From Anticarsia gemmatalis (lineage: Eukaryota; Arthropoda; Insecta; Lepidoptera; Erebidae), in the NCBI RefSeq assembly GCF_050436995.1, contig NC_134766.1, forward strand, positions 9,052,001 to 9,116,000: a stretch of DNA of 64,000 nucleotides, written 5' to 3'. Both the position numbers and the translations under genes were made by a program. Under the pieces are notes generated by a model, which did no database searches, was not told where the DNA came from, and saw only the letters and a list, made by a program, of their open reading frames with translations. Below, piece after piece: positions 11,997 to 24,578 of the stretch (positions are counted from its first letter, which is position 1; each line of letters starts with the position of its first letter).

Positions 11997-12447
11997 CCTA
12001 TTATAAATATATACATATGTAGAACATTATACCCACATTATGCAGAAACAGAAAACTCACCGTTTCCGAGAAATGTATTATTAACATACACAAGTTTAGT
12101 AGTAGGTGAATTAAACTTGCATTTTACTGATAGTCGTATGTAAATTTATGATAATCACATAGAACGTTCGAATCTATACCTTAGTATGTTATTTATAAAC
12201 ACTAGGTATTGCCCGCGGGTTCACTTGCATCAAACCATCTAATTTTCTAAGTAAAGCAGAAGTCGAGAGGGCAGGGTGTTTGAGACGCGTACAAAAACCT
12301 CTATTTTTGTATGAAACATGCAAAAAGTCAGGTGCGTAGTACTCGTAACCGGCGGTCCTGTATGACAAGATATATGGATGTGAATGAGACAACATATATA
12401 CATCATTTAATTTTTATTTTATTATATTTTGTTCTAGTTGATTTTAT

Positions 12448-12477
12448 CCATACTAATATTATAAATGCGAAAGTAAC

Positions 12478-12532
<55 letters not shown>

Positions 12533-12897
12533 GCTACTCAATCACGCCTAAACTACTGAACCAATTTGTATGAAATTTGGTATGGAGATAGTTTGATACC
12601 CGAGAAAGGACATAGGCTACTTTTTACCCCGGGAAAAAGACGCATTTCCCGGAAAAATTCAGGTTTCGCCACCGAAGTCGCGAATAATCAATATTATAAT
12701 GACATTGAATTAACAAAATTCCGTTGTCATGGCAACAGTTTTAATGGCGGATATGCTTTAGCGCAAGTTATATGAGATATAAATAATTTTGAGAATATTT
12801 TTCGTGAAAAAAAAGCATATTTTGTTGTTAAGGAATAAAGCTTTGTATTAGTAAAAAAAAATCATTCACGCGAGCGGAGCCGCACGGGTCAGCTAGT
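12448..12897 (+). mobile_element. Helitron-like element with (TCTG)n microsatellite
   Basis: It starts CCATACTAATATTATAAATG and ends CGGGTCAGCTAGT. Between about 12478 and 12535 it carries a run of roughly 14 TCTG units. Truncated relatives lie at 22461-22659, 47342-47500 (-), 52672-52897 (-) and 41341-41398 (-). The run creates a spurious open frame (LSVCLSVC repeats) that is not a gene. Confidence 0.65.
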
Positions 12898-13837
12898 GTA
12901 CAATAAAGAGTTTTCATTCATTTTTAGGTCCTCTCACTTACTCGCACTTAAAGGTTTATAAACGATTTATTACATTGTTCCTATGTTCCTTCTCAATACG
13001 ACGTAGTTTGCACGTTTGTAATCGCCATAGTTTTGCTCACTACATAAACAAAATGGCGCCCAGCTTGACATGTAACGTGCAACAGGAAACTGGTTTAATT
13101 TAGTCAGTACATTCATGGTCAAACACCGCAGGGGTTGCAAATCGAAAATGTTTTTAACCCCGCAGCTCTCTCACTTTGTTATTAGTTTTAAAAACAACGA
13201 TGTTTTGTTTTCCCTAAAGGTTTAGACAGAGTTTTATACAACCGCATTCCGATTTTCACGTTATTTAAAATACTATGATTAATATCTTTGAAATATTTGC
13301 GTGATTATGATCGATAAAAAATAAGGGATTATTTATCTATAACTAACTGATCCGCGCAGTTCCAATCGCGAATCTTCCTTAATTTTTTTTCCCTCACTAA
13401 AAACCTGAAAATGCGGGGGCATTTTAAGTAAAATTTTCAGAAACCATAAAACGATTCGGTTATCAATCATTCTCAAGTTATGCGCACAACATTTCGCGAT
13501 TCATATTATATGTATTTAAAAAGAAACCTGTGAATTTTCATGAGATAAATGTAAAATGAAAAAAAAACATGATAAAAATCATTATGCAGTAGTTATATGT
13601 TAGTTGAGTATGTAAAGCATTCGTCTCCCATGTAAGTGGTCAAGGGTATATAAAACCCAGCAACGGAGCAATTTAATTGTACCGCTTTTTTTGTAAAGCA
13701 AAGCTACATGATGATACCTTGTAAGCCTGAAAGTTCTTTAATACAGTTGTTGAAGTAATGAGAGGAGTCACAGCTTGCAGTATACTACCATCTATGACTT
13801 TAACCGCTACCTTATCTTCTCTCTCTTTCTTTCCCAG

Positions 13838-16800
13838 ATAACCTATCATGTTTTACACACGGCTGCAGTACGGGCTGGGTGTCCGGTGTACTAGGGAACG
13901 AGGCGTTAACAGGAGGTGCATGGCTCGCAGCGCTCCCATGCCTGGTAGCTCTGCCCGCCGCGCCGTTCTTCGCGGTACTAGCCGACGCGAGGGGACGTAA
14001 AGCAGGCGCTTTTTGTATTTGTGTTAGTTTTATTGTAAGTATTCTTTCTATTTTCTACCTTTTTCCTTCCTTAGCCTTAGATCAAATGAAATCATTCATT
14101 CATTTATGTCAAATGCTGACACTTATGATGATCAAGGATACAGAGAGTGAATTTATTTAAATGCTATATGAAGTTAAGTTATAGTTAAGCCATATTAAGT
14201 GCTTTGTTTTATGTGTGCGATTTCTTTTTTGTGATACTAATCATTAACTGTGACAAGAAGCTCAACACTCAATTATTGTACTTTGGAAATTAACGTTTCG
14301 TTAACAAGTATTAACAGCAGATATTATCCTCAATTACTAATGACCAAAAGACCTAAAATAATATTTTTAACGGCTCTTTTCAAATAGAAATAAAATTAAC
14401 TTAATTTTTCTTCCTCCTTTTTCTATCATCCATTAATTAAATATGATCAAAATCAAAAATGCTTATTTTGATTCATCTTTTCCACAGATCAGCTGGTCAT
14501 TAGCAGCATGGTGTGGTCCTCGCGGCGTGTGGGCTGCCAGGGTCGCAGCGGGCGCAGGAGGTGCGGGGGCGCTGGCACTGGCGCCTCTGTACTGCGCCGA
14601 GATAGCACCAAGGACTAGGGGCCTAGCTGCTATGCCTGCACTAGGATGCAGGTACGAGAAATACAGAACCCTCGAGACTTAGCGCGTCTAGAATTTATTG
14701 TTACTCTAAACTTAGTTTCTTAATAATAAGGCTGTTAAAGTTCATTTTTCATCAGTGTTAAACTTTTTAAAGCTTCTTGATCAAGATTTGAAGTTTATAA
14801 ATTCATTAAAACATTGATTTAATGACACTTTTTTTGGTTTTCACCAAACCAATCCTTTGTACTTACTCGGTTGCTTGGTAAAAAGACAAAAATCATGCAA
14901 GGCAAATTTTGTATAACTCTATGAAAGACAGACAGCAAATAATCTACCAAATTCATACCAACCTAACTTTCACCTACTCCTTACCTCCTGGTAGCGAAAA
15001 GCAAAAATCCCTCCCTTCTACAACGACTTATTTTATTCTTCCAGTTGCGGTATTCTATTCGCGTACGCAGCAGGCGGGGTGTTGTCCGCGCATGCGCTGT
15101 CTCTTTCCATGGCAGTTCCACCGCTAGTACTGCTGGTGTCACTCATCTGGCTCCCGGAGACACCCTCGTTCCTCATCAGTGTGGGACGGATACAGGTAAC
15201 TTCGGCATAGAGAACTTGCGTAATGTAGAGTGAAGCAATAGAATTGAGTTTTTGCTGTAAGTGATGTTTACTAAGTCTACAGATGATAACTTTAATAGTT
15301 AGGATAGTATCAGGCTTATGATAGGTACAAGTATTTAAAAAAGTGGTTGATATTATCTTGAGATCATTTGATACATTAAGAAAACTAAAACTAACGCAAA
15401 AATATCATAGTTTTATTGTTCGTTTTGAATGTTCACGGTATTGTTACTACACTTTCTAAAACAAAATATAAGGAAATTTATTCCCTTCTACTTAATTTTC
15501 TGTTAAGTTTGAAAGCCTATGAAGTGAGGAACTGTTTTTTTCTTCAGGATGCTGCCAAAATAATCTGCTGGTTCGACGGCTCCGACTTCCGAGAAGACCT
15601 GACAGACGTGATAGAGCAGCAGGAAGTCAAGATACGGACCTCAGACTGCTACGGGAGACGCGAGCCCATCAGGAGACAAGACTCTGACACCTTCCAGCCC
15701 ATGCTCAAGAGAAGCAGCGGTCTCGACTCTAATTCTGATAAGAAGAATGAACAGTCGCCTTGTAGAGAACTATGTGAGTAGAGTAGAGTTTCTTTAGTCT
15801 TAAACGGTTGAAGCTTGATGATTTCAATTGCAGTAGAAGATAGATAAAATTGTGCCAATTCCGGCCCCACGTTGGGCGCCACTGTAGTAACTAAGTAACC
15901 TATAAGTCTGGTATTTTATTTATCACATTTATGACATATTTTTTCGGAGTGTTTAAAGGATATTTTGCTTTGAAGTCGTTTTTATTAATTAAAAATTTTA
16001 ATGTAACCCATTAATGCCCCACTGCTGGGCAAGGGCCTCCTCCCAGAAAGAAGGGGTTAAAGCCATGAGTTCACCACGCTGGCCAAGTGCGGGACTTATG
16101 TATTTCGAATAATCAAGAGAATTAATATATAACATCGTTATATGAATGTCTCTAGTCCGTCACCGTCGTTCCCGGCGCGCCCTGATTTCTTGCGTGGTGG
16201 TACTAAGCGCGGCGGCCGGCAGCGGCGCGGGCGCAGTCAACAGCTTCGCCGCCGCGGTGCTCCGGCACTCCACGCATGGAGTACCACATCTCAACATTAC
16301 TGCTTATAACTTTACTATTTATAATGGGTATGTACTATTCACATGTTTTTCTTGGTCCTGAATAATACACTGATTTCATAAAATAAAAACATTTATAGAA
16401 TAGTTGATAAACAGACACGAGTCTAAAAATTATTATGAAGTTAGGTTAGTTAAATAGCCATGTAAAAATAGTTCAATAAGTATAAGTTGCAAATCTTCGT
16501 CCGTTCAAAGTTATTTTCTATTGGCTTACAATATCTATCCAGAAATGTATCATACACAGCTATTAAGTACAATATTAGACATAAATTGGCATCCGCCTCA
16601 TCGTAATTAATTTATTAATTGACATTGATTAATGTACTTTTAGGACGGTTCCTCGGCCATTATTTGAATCATCAGAAGCTGGTTCTATATTATGCGGTAC
16701 AGCGCTAGTTCTCGGAGCAGCAGTCGCTACAGCTACTGTGGACAAACTTGGAAGAAAGGTATCTATAACACCCGTAAATAAAAATTAACTTAACCATACA

Positions 16801-18733
16801 ATTTAAAAGTCTAATGACCTATTAGTTCATCGCGTATCGAGACATTTCTCAAGATCGCAGCTCCCCATATGATTGATGAATGACTAAACCATAAAACAAA
16901 GGATTTTAAAATACGGCTTTACACCAAGGAGTTTTATTTTTTAAGTGAGTAAGCGACAACGCTTAATCAACTTTATAAGCACTCTCTTTGACAAGATTCT
17001 GTTTTCATTCGTATATTACGTCTTTCCAGATGCTGCTGCTCTGGTCATGTTCCGGCATCACCTGCTGCCTGGTGATCCTCGGCGCGTACTGCGACCCTAG
17101 TCTCCGCACACACTCCTGGTACACGCACCGGCTCTGGTACAAGCGGGCCAACTTCAAGGACAAAGAGCTGCAGCTTGCAGACAACTTCACTGACCTAACT
17201 CCTGAGTGGAAGGTGGCTGATGTGCCTGAGTGGAAGAACCTGAGTGTCAAGTTAAATAATGACAGTTTTGTTGGAGATTGGAAGGTGAGATAGTTTTTCT
17301 ATGATTTCATAAACTCTAAAAGACGAGTTTCGTACGTTTCATACACATAATATGACGCCTTTTTCCCATAAGGATAGGCAAAGACCAAAGAACGCCACTT
17401 GGTATCATCGTTACAAATTTCCTTTGCCTCATTTACATCCATACATCTTGTTATACAGGACCGCCGGTTACGAGTACTACGCACTTGATCTTTTTTCAAG
17501 ACATCGCCAATCATGTGATCCGTGTATGTCTGTCGAGGTTACCGGTTTCCGGTTTCCGGTTTCCGGTTCATACTTTAAAACAATTATCGCGAAAATAAGG
17601 CTGGAAAAAAGTGTAACATTATGGGCCTGGCTGGATATTTAATTGTGAAGTCCAAAAAAGGAGTCCCTTTCATTCCGAAATCAATCGCAGAAAATGTGAT
17701 TTTTGAAACCAGAGTGAAGAAGTCATAAGTCGGACGTCCACTGCTGAACATAGGCCTCTCCCATAGATTTCCAGTGTGACCGATCTGATGCGGCCTGTAT
17801 CCACCGACCGCATATGTGGATACAGATCGCATGAGTCATAAGTGTGGCATTAATAAATTCAGACCTTACATGAGATATTATTATATTTACTTATTATCCT
17901 TTTACTTATGGTCCTTGTTAATTGTTTCCATTCGTACTAGAATGTGACGAACAAGACAGACAGCGTGGAGGAGGAGGCTCTGTGGGCGCCAGTCGCGCTG
18001 ATGTCCGCCGTGCTGTTCCTGTACAACATCGGCCTGGGATCCGTGCCTTATGTACTCATATCTGAGTGGTTCACTATGAATGTGAGTACTGAATAATACT
18101 TTATTGATGTTAGGGGACTAGAGGTGAACGTATACTTATCCGAACTGAACGAGTTGAACCGAATTGGCAAGTACACGGGGCTCGGATAAGTGTGCGTTCA
18201 CCTTTAAAATGACTACTTTTTGAGAATATTTTAAACGTAACTTGGTTCTATTTGAAGTCTTGTCCGGTAAGGAAACCCCGAAATTATAGTAAGAAATCGT
18301 ATTAAGTACAAATATTAAAGAAGGATATTTACCTACAAAAGAATTAGGTTGAGGCAATATTTTTCACAACTGTTTTTTTTATCTACTGATGTTTTTATTG
18401 GGACTAATTTACTAACAACACTGTCGTTCTGATAGGTCTCTTGCAGGTAAACAAATTATGATATTTTTTCAGGTAAGAAGCCTAGCATCAAGCCTTCTAA
18501 TATCGTGGATGTGGTTCAGCAGTTTCTTCCTACTCCGCTACTACGGCAGTCTGGCCGTATCAATAGGCCTCCACGGCACCTACTACATATGTGCGTCCAT
18601 CACACTCCTGGGCTCCTTGTACATATTCTTCGTCATACCAGAAACTAAAGGCAAATCACAGGAGCAAATCAATGAAGACTTAGATGGACCTCTTGTCGTT
18701 CTTACCAGGAGGCGAAAGAACGATCAACGATGA
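13838..18733 (+). CDS. SLC2-family facilitated sugar transporter (Tret1-like)
   Basis: Major-facilitator sugar carrier of the plasma membrane, most like insect facilitated trehalose/glucose transporters; the substrate cannot be read from sequence. Nine exons join in frame: 13838-14034, 14488-14651, 15045-15195, 15548-15773, 16156-16327, 16644-16758, 17030-17284, 17941-18081 and 18473-18733, giving 559 residues without the N-terminus. In order they show the end of helix 1 (GCSTGWVSGVL), ADARGRK after helix 2, APLYCAEIAPRTRG at helix 5, PETPSFL after helix 6, a basic cytoplasmic loop, VDKLGRK after helix 8, GLGSVPYVLISEW at helix 10 and PETKGKSQEQI at the C-terminus. The loop between helices 9 and 10 is unusually long (about 80 residues) with several NXS/T sites. 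An AATAAA lies at 19109. The start is unresolved (see 10884-10924). Confidence 0.9.
17542..17571 (+). repeat. short tandem repeat, unit CCGGTTT
   Basis: Four near-perfect copies of the 7-base unit CCGGTTT follow one another in intron 7 of the transporter gene, next to a reversed fragment of the CCTATGGG repeat. Confidence 0.75.
18122..18203. mobile_element. 82-bp fold-back MITE
   Basis: The ends AGGTGAACGTATACTTATCC and, reversed, AGGTGAACGCACACTTATCC form a 22-bp imperfect stem around a short spacer. It lies in the last intron of the transporter gene. Confidence 0.6.
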
Positions 18734-19114
18734 CAGAGGTTCAGAACAACTGTGGTGTATTTTGCATTAAGCTGTTGTTAGGTTATGATAGCCTAGTACT
18801 TAGTTAGGAAGTTGCCAAAACATGTGGCTCAAAATTACGTAGCGTGGATTTACATATCGCGATAGCTCATGGACATATTTCTGGATAACTAATTACCATT
18901 TTTAAGCCCACTGGGTATTGCTAGTTAATAAAAAAGCCTTGATGAGAAAGCTAGGTGGTTCATCCATCCATTGAATATGAGATGTAACATAAAACCCAGT
19001 TTTAGTAATGCTGTTGACGATTCCATAGAGAGTGGCGTTTAAGGCATTCTTGTACAGACACCCGGTGGGACAAATGTTCATTGTAATGACAGAAGAAAAT
19101 ATTTTTCAATAAAT

Positions 19115-21580
19115 AAATTATAGTTCTCACTGGCCATGAAGATATTGAGAAAATCAATAGATAAAAATTATATGATAAAATAGATATTTTGTGATAGATT
19201 TGTGGAAAACCGAGTCATTTATATATTGGAATTGAATATCAATTGCACACATTATATGTACGGTATATAAATAAAAATAATCTTGCAATTCACGAATGCG
19301 CCTGTACCGTCTATATTTTTATAGCACTGTACACTTTTCAATGTGTGAGTGTGTAAAACTCATAGAATAATTTGAATTAGGAGCATTCGTTGATAAAACA
19401 ATCACGCACACATCAAAAACTTGATGCTCATTCGTCAATTGCGAGAACGATATACTTTTTACTACTCATTAGAAATATTTAGACCTGGCAAATCAATCTT
19501 TAGCATAGTACTTAATACTATTTTAAATAGTATTATTTTTGCAAAATTAGTCTTCACAAATAATAACATTCTTTATTTTCCTTGCTGCAAAACGTGTAAA
19601 AATGCCTAAAATATTTCCATTGAGTAGTAAAATAAATTATAATAAATATTATGTGTTCCGATGTGTCATATTTAGTTAGTAATTAAGTGAATTGTACGTT
19701 TTAAATAGGAATGGAATTGAGAAAAGAAAAAGTAAAAGCAGTAAAATTGCAACAACAGCAATTGTTTTAAAAGAATTAAATCATTTTAATCCCCGGTTTC
19801 TTTAATTCTCTACAATATGTTATACAGCGCGATATCCTACTCTCGAACTCTACCTAAACGGTTACAAAATAATTAGCGATCAGCGCCTCTAGCGTGTTTC
19901 GTAAGAACTACTTCCATTAATGTCATTTTAAATGTCAAACTACTAAATTATACAGTATAGGAAATCGCGCTTCTCCCCACAAAATGTATTTACATAAAGT
20001 ATTTTTATGTCATTAAAAGAAAGATCCCAGAATGTTTAAAACATGTTATAAATTAGGTTAGATTAAATAGAACGATTTTGTTATTAAAAACTAGTCGCGA
20101 AAGAGGAAATATAATTTATTTGGTTCTGTCATACGAAACCTGATTAGAAAGATACTTACTGCCAAATTGGTCAATTGACTATTAAACTCAAAAATTGTAA
20201 TCGTCTTTTGTCTCTTTTCTTTTGTTCTAATTAGAAAGAGACGCGAATAGTTTTTAAGAATAACATCGTGATCGTTGTAAATGTTCACAGATTGCCCCAA
20301 GACGCGTGATACTCTCAAATTGAGAGGAGATATAGATTCTCATTTACCGTGCTTAAACACTAAAGTTATTAAAGTTTGAAATAAATTGTAAAAGGCTAAC
20401 ATTTACTTGATTGAACTATTTAATATTGTATTATTATTTGAGATTTTATAGTTAATTTAGTATTGTTAATCGTTTTATGGGTTGTTCCTCGGATCCCTAG
20501 ACGTTACGGTACAAGGTGGTTCGCCTTCCAATTTGGCATAATAAAAGCAATTAAAAATGACCTCACCTCCATCATTTGGAAGCAGACCCTTGCCCAGCAG
20601 TGGGACGTAAAAAACAAAAGAAACTAGAACTACTACTATACTAAACTAAATACTTCTATAAGATAGGTTTGTACAAATGTAAAACGCTTATATATTTATG
20701 TTCGACCCCAGGTCTCCAGTTACCTTTGAAAATCAATTTCAAGTACGGCGGTTTGTATAAGAAATCGTAAAAGACAGTCAAACTTTTTTATCTGGGCAAT
20801 GCAAAGGAGGAGTATTATTAGACTGCTGCCTGACTGCTGAGCAAGGGCCTCCTAGGACCTTGAGCGCACCACGGTGACCAAGTACGGGTTAGCGACTTAG
20901 CATGCCCTGAAGAAATAAGTTTAGCCCTTAAACAATTCATAGGTATGCAAAGTTTCATCAAGATGTTTTCCTTCATCGTTGAAACAAGTTATATGTTTTA
21001 AATATTTGTATGGATTAGTCGTCCAAGCAAATTATTAAGGACTTTTTCCGAGTCTTTCAAGTAAATGTTGCCAATTAAAACAGTATCAGTTGAAGAGTGT
21101 AAGTACCGAGGTAGTTTGCTCACAAATGTCAATGAAAATATTATATACTTAAGTGCGATAGTATTTTTGGAAAATAGTCTGTTTATAAATAACCAGTATT
21201 GATGTTATATAGATCGGTTTGATCGTGCACAAAATGGAGGCTTATATTTTTAGATGTGGCAACACTCGATTCTAAATTTGTGGTTGGGCTAAGATTGTAA
21301 AATAAAAAAATCGTTTTTAATTTTGTGGGCATATCAGCACATAGCCTGCTTACACACTAGCGGCTAATCGCTATTCATTTTTAGACGGTTGCATATTGAA
21401 CTGTAGCCACTCGTAGGATTAACGCTAGTGCGTAAGGGGGCTTGCTGTAAGTTTTAAATTTCATGTTTCAATTCAAAGTTTTCTTTATTACGTAAATATT
21501 TTAGAAGCCTTTCTTTTGTAAGGCCAGTTGCGCAATTTCGAAATGACTGCCTGTGCTTAGTCTTCGGCTCACCACTGCCA
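19115..21580. other. gene-free intergenic DNA downstream of the transporter
   Basis: No exon is seen. Fragments of the GCAGTGGGAC-type SINE lie at about 20560-20610 and 20826-21000. The remaining sequence is unremarkable AT-rich DNA. Confidence 0.5.
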
Positions 21581-21589
21581 GTGCGTCAG

Positions 21590-21830
21590 AAGACCATGGG
21601 CTCGATTTCTACTTGGAACAAATATTTGTACCATCCACAAATAGTTATTTCAGGTCTGGTTTTACTTTGTGTCCGTTGATTGTACCTATGTTTGTAAAAG
21701 TCCCATACACAAGAGCAATTTTTTGTGCTGGAATTTTCTTTATTTACTTGCAATTTAGCCCAACAGTGACCAACGGAGTTATAATCGCACAACTGAGTGT
21801 ACAAACATACATACATAAATAATTTAGTAA
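21590..21830 (+). repeat. tRNA-derived SINE, body only
   Basis: The tRNA head is largely missing, but the body matches the fuller copies: ATTTGT...CCACAAATAG, CAGGTCTGGTTTTACTTTGTG, TCCGTTGATTG, and TTTGTAAAAGTCCC. Open frames on both strands here are products of the repeat. Confidence 0.65.
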
Positions 21831-22091
21831 TAGATATTATATAGATAGGTTTTCAAATAGATGGGACATGATTTTTAGCCAAATTTTAAATTTTAATGTA
21901 TTTGTGAATGTTATTACTATGTATTACATTTTGTATGGATGAATAAATGGCTTTAAATGTGTGTGTTCTGTGTATCGTTTATTTAGAAAGGGAACCCGAT
22001 CCTCCCCTTCCTTGAGGGCTTCAAGGCGGGAGATTGTGTATTAACCGACAATTAAAATCCAAATTGTAAGGACTTACAAACACACTCTATA

Positions 22092-22266
22092 TCTAATATA
22101 TAAAATTCTCGCGTCACAGTTTTCGTTGCCATACTCCTCCGAAACGAAATTTTGTGAGCATAATGACTAGGTCTGAGAATCGGCCAACATCTATTTTTCA
22201 TACCCCTAAGTGACACATTTTTTTTTTATATTATATGGCAAAGCAACGTTTGCCGGGTCAGCGAGT
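22092..22266 (+). mobile_element. short element ending GCCGGGTCAGCGAGT, copy 2
   Basis: Near-identical to 11811-11996 except that about 20 bases after CTCCTCCGAAACG are missing and the tail reads CAGCGAGTA. Confidence 0.6.
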
Positions 22267-22460
22267 ATATACTTTATTATTCATACTTAAAATCACGCAT
22301 TCTTCCCATAGGGGTAGGCAGATTCCAGAGAACGCCACTTGGTACGATCATTACGAATTTCATATAATTGCCATTAATGATCTTAGCCCATGTAATACGG
22401 GGCGAGCTTTCTGGCCTTTTTCTGGGCACGTTACTAAACTCCGGGCTACTGTTGAGAAAT

Positions 22461-22659
22461 CCATACTCATATTATAAATGTGAAAGTAACGCTGTCTGTC
22501 TGCCTGTCTGTTACTCAATCACGCCTAAACTACTAAACCAATTAGCATGAAATTTGGTATGGAGATATTTTGATACCCGAGAAAGGACATAGGCTACTTT
22601 TTACCTCGGGAAAATAGGAAAATTCAGGTGGCGGACGAAGTCGCGGGTAAAAGCTAGTA
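22461..22659 (+). mobile_element. truncated Helitron-like element with (CTGT)n
   Basis: Relative of 12448-12897: it starts CCATACTCATATTATAAATG, has a short CTGTCTGTCTG run, then AAACTACTAAACCAATTAGC, and ends GCGGGTAAAAGCTAGTA. Confidence 0.6.
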
Positions 22660-22985
22660 CTAAATAATACTTTGCCCGTCCCAGGAATCGATCCGAGACC
22701 CCATGATCAGCAGTCGATTTAACTACCGACCGCAGCAGGCAAAACAATGAAATAACAATAAAAACGATTATAAACACTATAATTCCAATAATAATTAACA
22801 TAAATGCGTAAACAATTAACTAATATCTTATATTGAGATTCTACTTACATAGATATACAAACACATTCCTTATTTCTATACAGATAGAGTTTATAATTCT
22901 CATCACAAAATATATGATATGTTTTTTTTTCTTTGAAATACCCAACGTAGCGAATAACTTATAAAGATCAATGGCCAGTTTTACT

Positions 22986-23150
22986 AATTATATATACATA
23001 ATATTATAATGCAGCCACACCAGTCAGCTCGTGACCACGGTCGATGTAATTCGATAGAAACGTCGGGCAGCAAATAAGGTATCCTAACCTTTAAAATTTT
23101 CAATCGCGTATAAGACCCGTTGCATTATAATATTATGTAATTATATATAT
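22986..23150. mobile_element. short inverted-repeat element
   Basis: The segment 22995-23013 (ending TATTATAATGCA) is the exact reverse complement of 23121-23139 (starting TGCATTATAATATTATGTA), with AT-rich continuations. The interior is non-coding. Likely a small MITE. Confidence 0.55.
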
Positions 23151-23186
23151 AAGTGACGGATAGTCTATCTGATGGATAAGGTAAAT

Positions 23187-23907
23187 AGCCACCTTTATAC
23201 ACACACTCTATCGCACTTTCTTAGGAGCGTACAGGATTACACGCGGGAAAGCAGCGCGCTCTTCAAGAGAGATTTTCTTCGTGGGCTTGACAGATGAGCG
23301 CGGCACGTGTTGTTTCCTTTCCCCTTAAGCTGGGTACTCACACACGGTATTACTCGATAGTATTACTCGAATTCAAGTAAAAATCAATGTGTGGACCGCA
23401 AAACTCACAGCTCGAAGGCTCGCATCGAGCCGGCTCGATGGAATTAAATAAAACTAATTTCCTTCGCACTTACTCGAAGCGAGCCGTCGAGCTTGACTCA
23501 AGCGTGTGTACGTAACCGCGAGTGGCGCGATTCGAGCGTCAGTCCGCCATCATCATCATCCGTCATCCTTAACCCAGTACCTCCTTATGTGTTTTTTCTT
23601 CTTCCTTTCATTTTCTTTCATTCTTTTATAATTAAGAACTGCGAGACTTGCTAAATACAGCCACCGTTTCCTTTGTAGCACAGACATCCTTTGGCTCGAA
23701 CGGACCGGTGAATACTGAACGGTGCGCTTCACTCGATAGATAAATGCTGAATGTGTGGACGAAAGCCCATGCCATGGATTTTACTCGACAGTTTAGCTCG
23801 ATCGAGTAAAACCCTGTGTGAGTACGGAGCTTTACACCTTTTATACGTGCGCTCTTTGACGCGCGATTGTTGTTTCATGCGCGATAGAGTATGTGTAAAG
23901 GTGACTA
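23187..23907. mobile_element. outer MITE interrupted by a second MITE
   Basis: The left end AGCCACCTTTATACACACAC, continuing CTCTATCGC, matches the reverse complement of the right end (GCGATAGAGT then ATGTGTAAAGGTGACT) with a few differences. The 506-bp element at 23327-23832 lies inside it. There is no coding sequence. Confidence 0.65.
23327..23832. mobile_element. inner 506-bp MITE
   Basis: The terminal repeats read AAGCTGGGTACTCACACACG (left) and AAGCTCCGTACTCACACAGG (right, reversed), each followed by G-TATTACTCGAT or G-TTTTACTCGAT. The interior repeats the CTCGA motif many times (TCGAGC, CTCGAT), giving a GC-richer patch inside AT-rich DNA. Confidence 0.7.
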
Positions 23908-24578
23908 ATGTATATTAGAAAATATCCTCTTGATAAGCCAACCACTACTTATTCAGAAGACAGACCAACATTATATCTCTCACTGATTTACTTATTGAAG
24001 AATTGTATATAAGCCGCCTAACGGCTTAAATAGACGTAGAAAAAAAATAGGTTGTCTTTTCATGCTCGGAGGCAGTATAAATACGTACATTTCTTGTCTA
24101 ACCGTATTAAGCCTTCATGAATCTTTGCCAGACCTTAATGACGATACATTCTTCTTTATACCACTGGGTTTTAACTAAAGCGTATTGATCTAGTATATTT
24201 TACACAGCCTATATAAATGTTAGAAAAGTCATTTCAGCAGCCTTCCAAAGCTGCTATCGGCCGAGAGTCACATCGTTTGCATATGATGCAGAAACATCTG
24301 CCAGGCATGCAAGCGTCGTTGTACAATGTGCATGTCCAAAAGTCAGCGTAAGAGGAAATTAAGCCTTAGTAAAAATACTTCTTACCTTATAATATTTTCT
24401 TCCTTTCATGCATATTTCTTTGTACCAATTTCATTCCCATCACATTCAATAACTCACTTTTCAGATCAAATACTTAATAGTAAACAAATATTCAAAAAAT
24501 ATACACCACTTAATCTATGTAACCCTGGTACTCAACCAGACAATTACTAGGAAACTATGAAATAGGAGAGCTTAACAA

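Noticed and set aside
12311..12559. 82-codon open frame with repeated LSVC residues
   Set aside because: It is produced by the (TCTG)n microsatellite of a Helitron-like element.
12928..12953. 26-base micro-exon for the first transporter (GTCCTCTC...CTTAAAG)
   Set aside because: The phase and acceptor fit but the donor (GTTTAT) is weak and the resulting helix 1 contains K and D; not strong enough to annotate.
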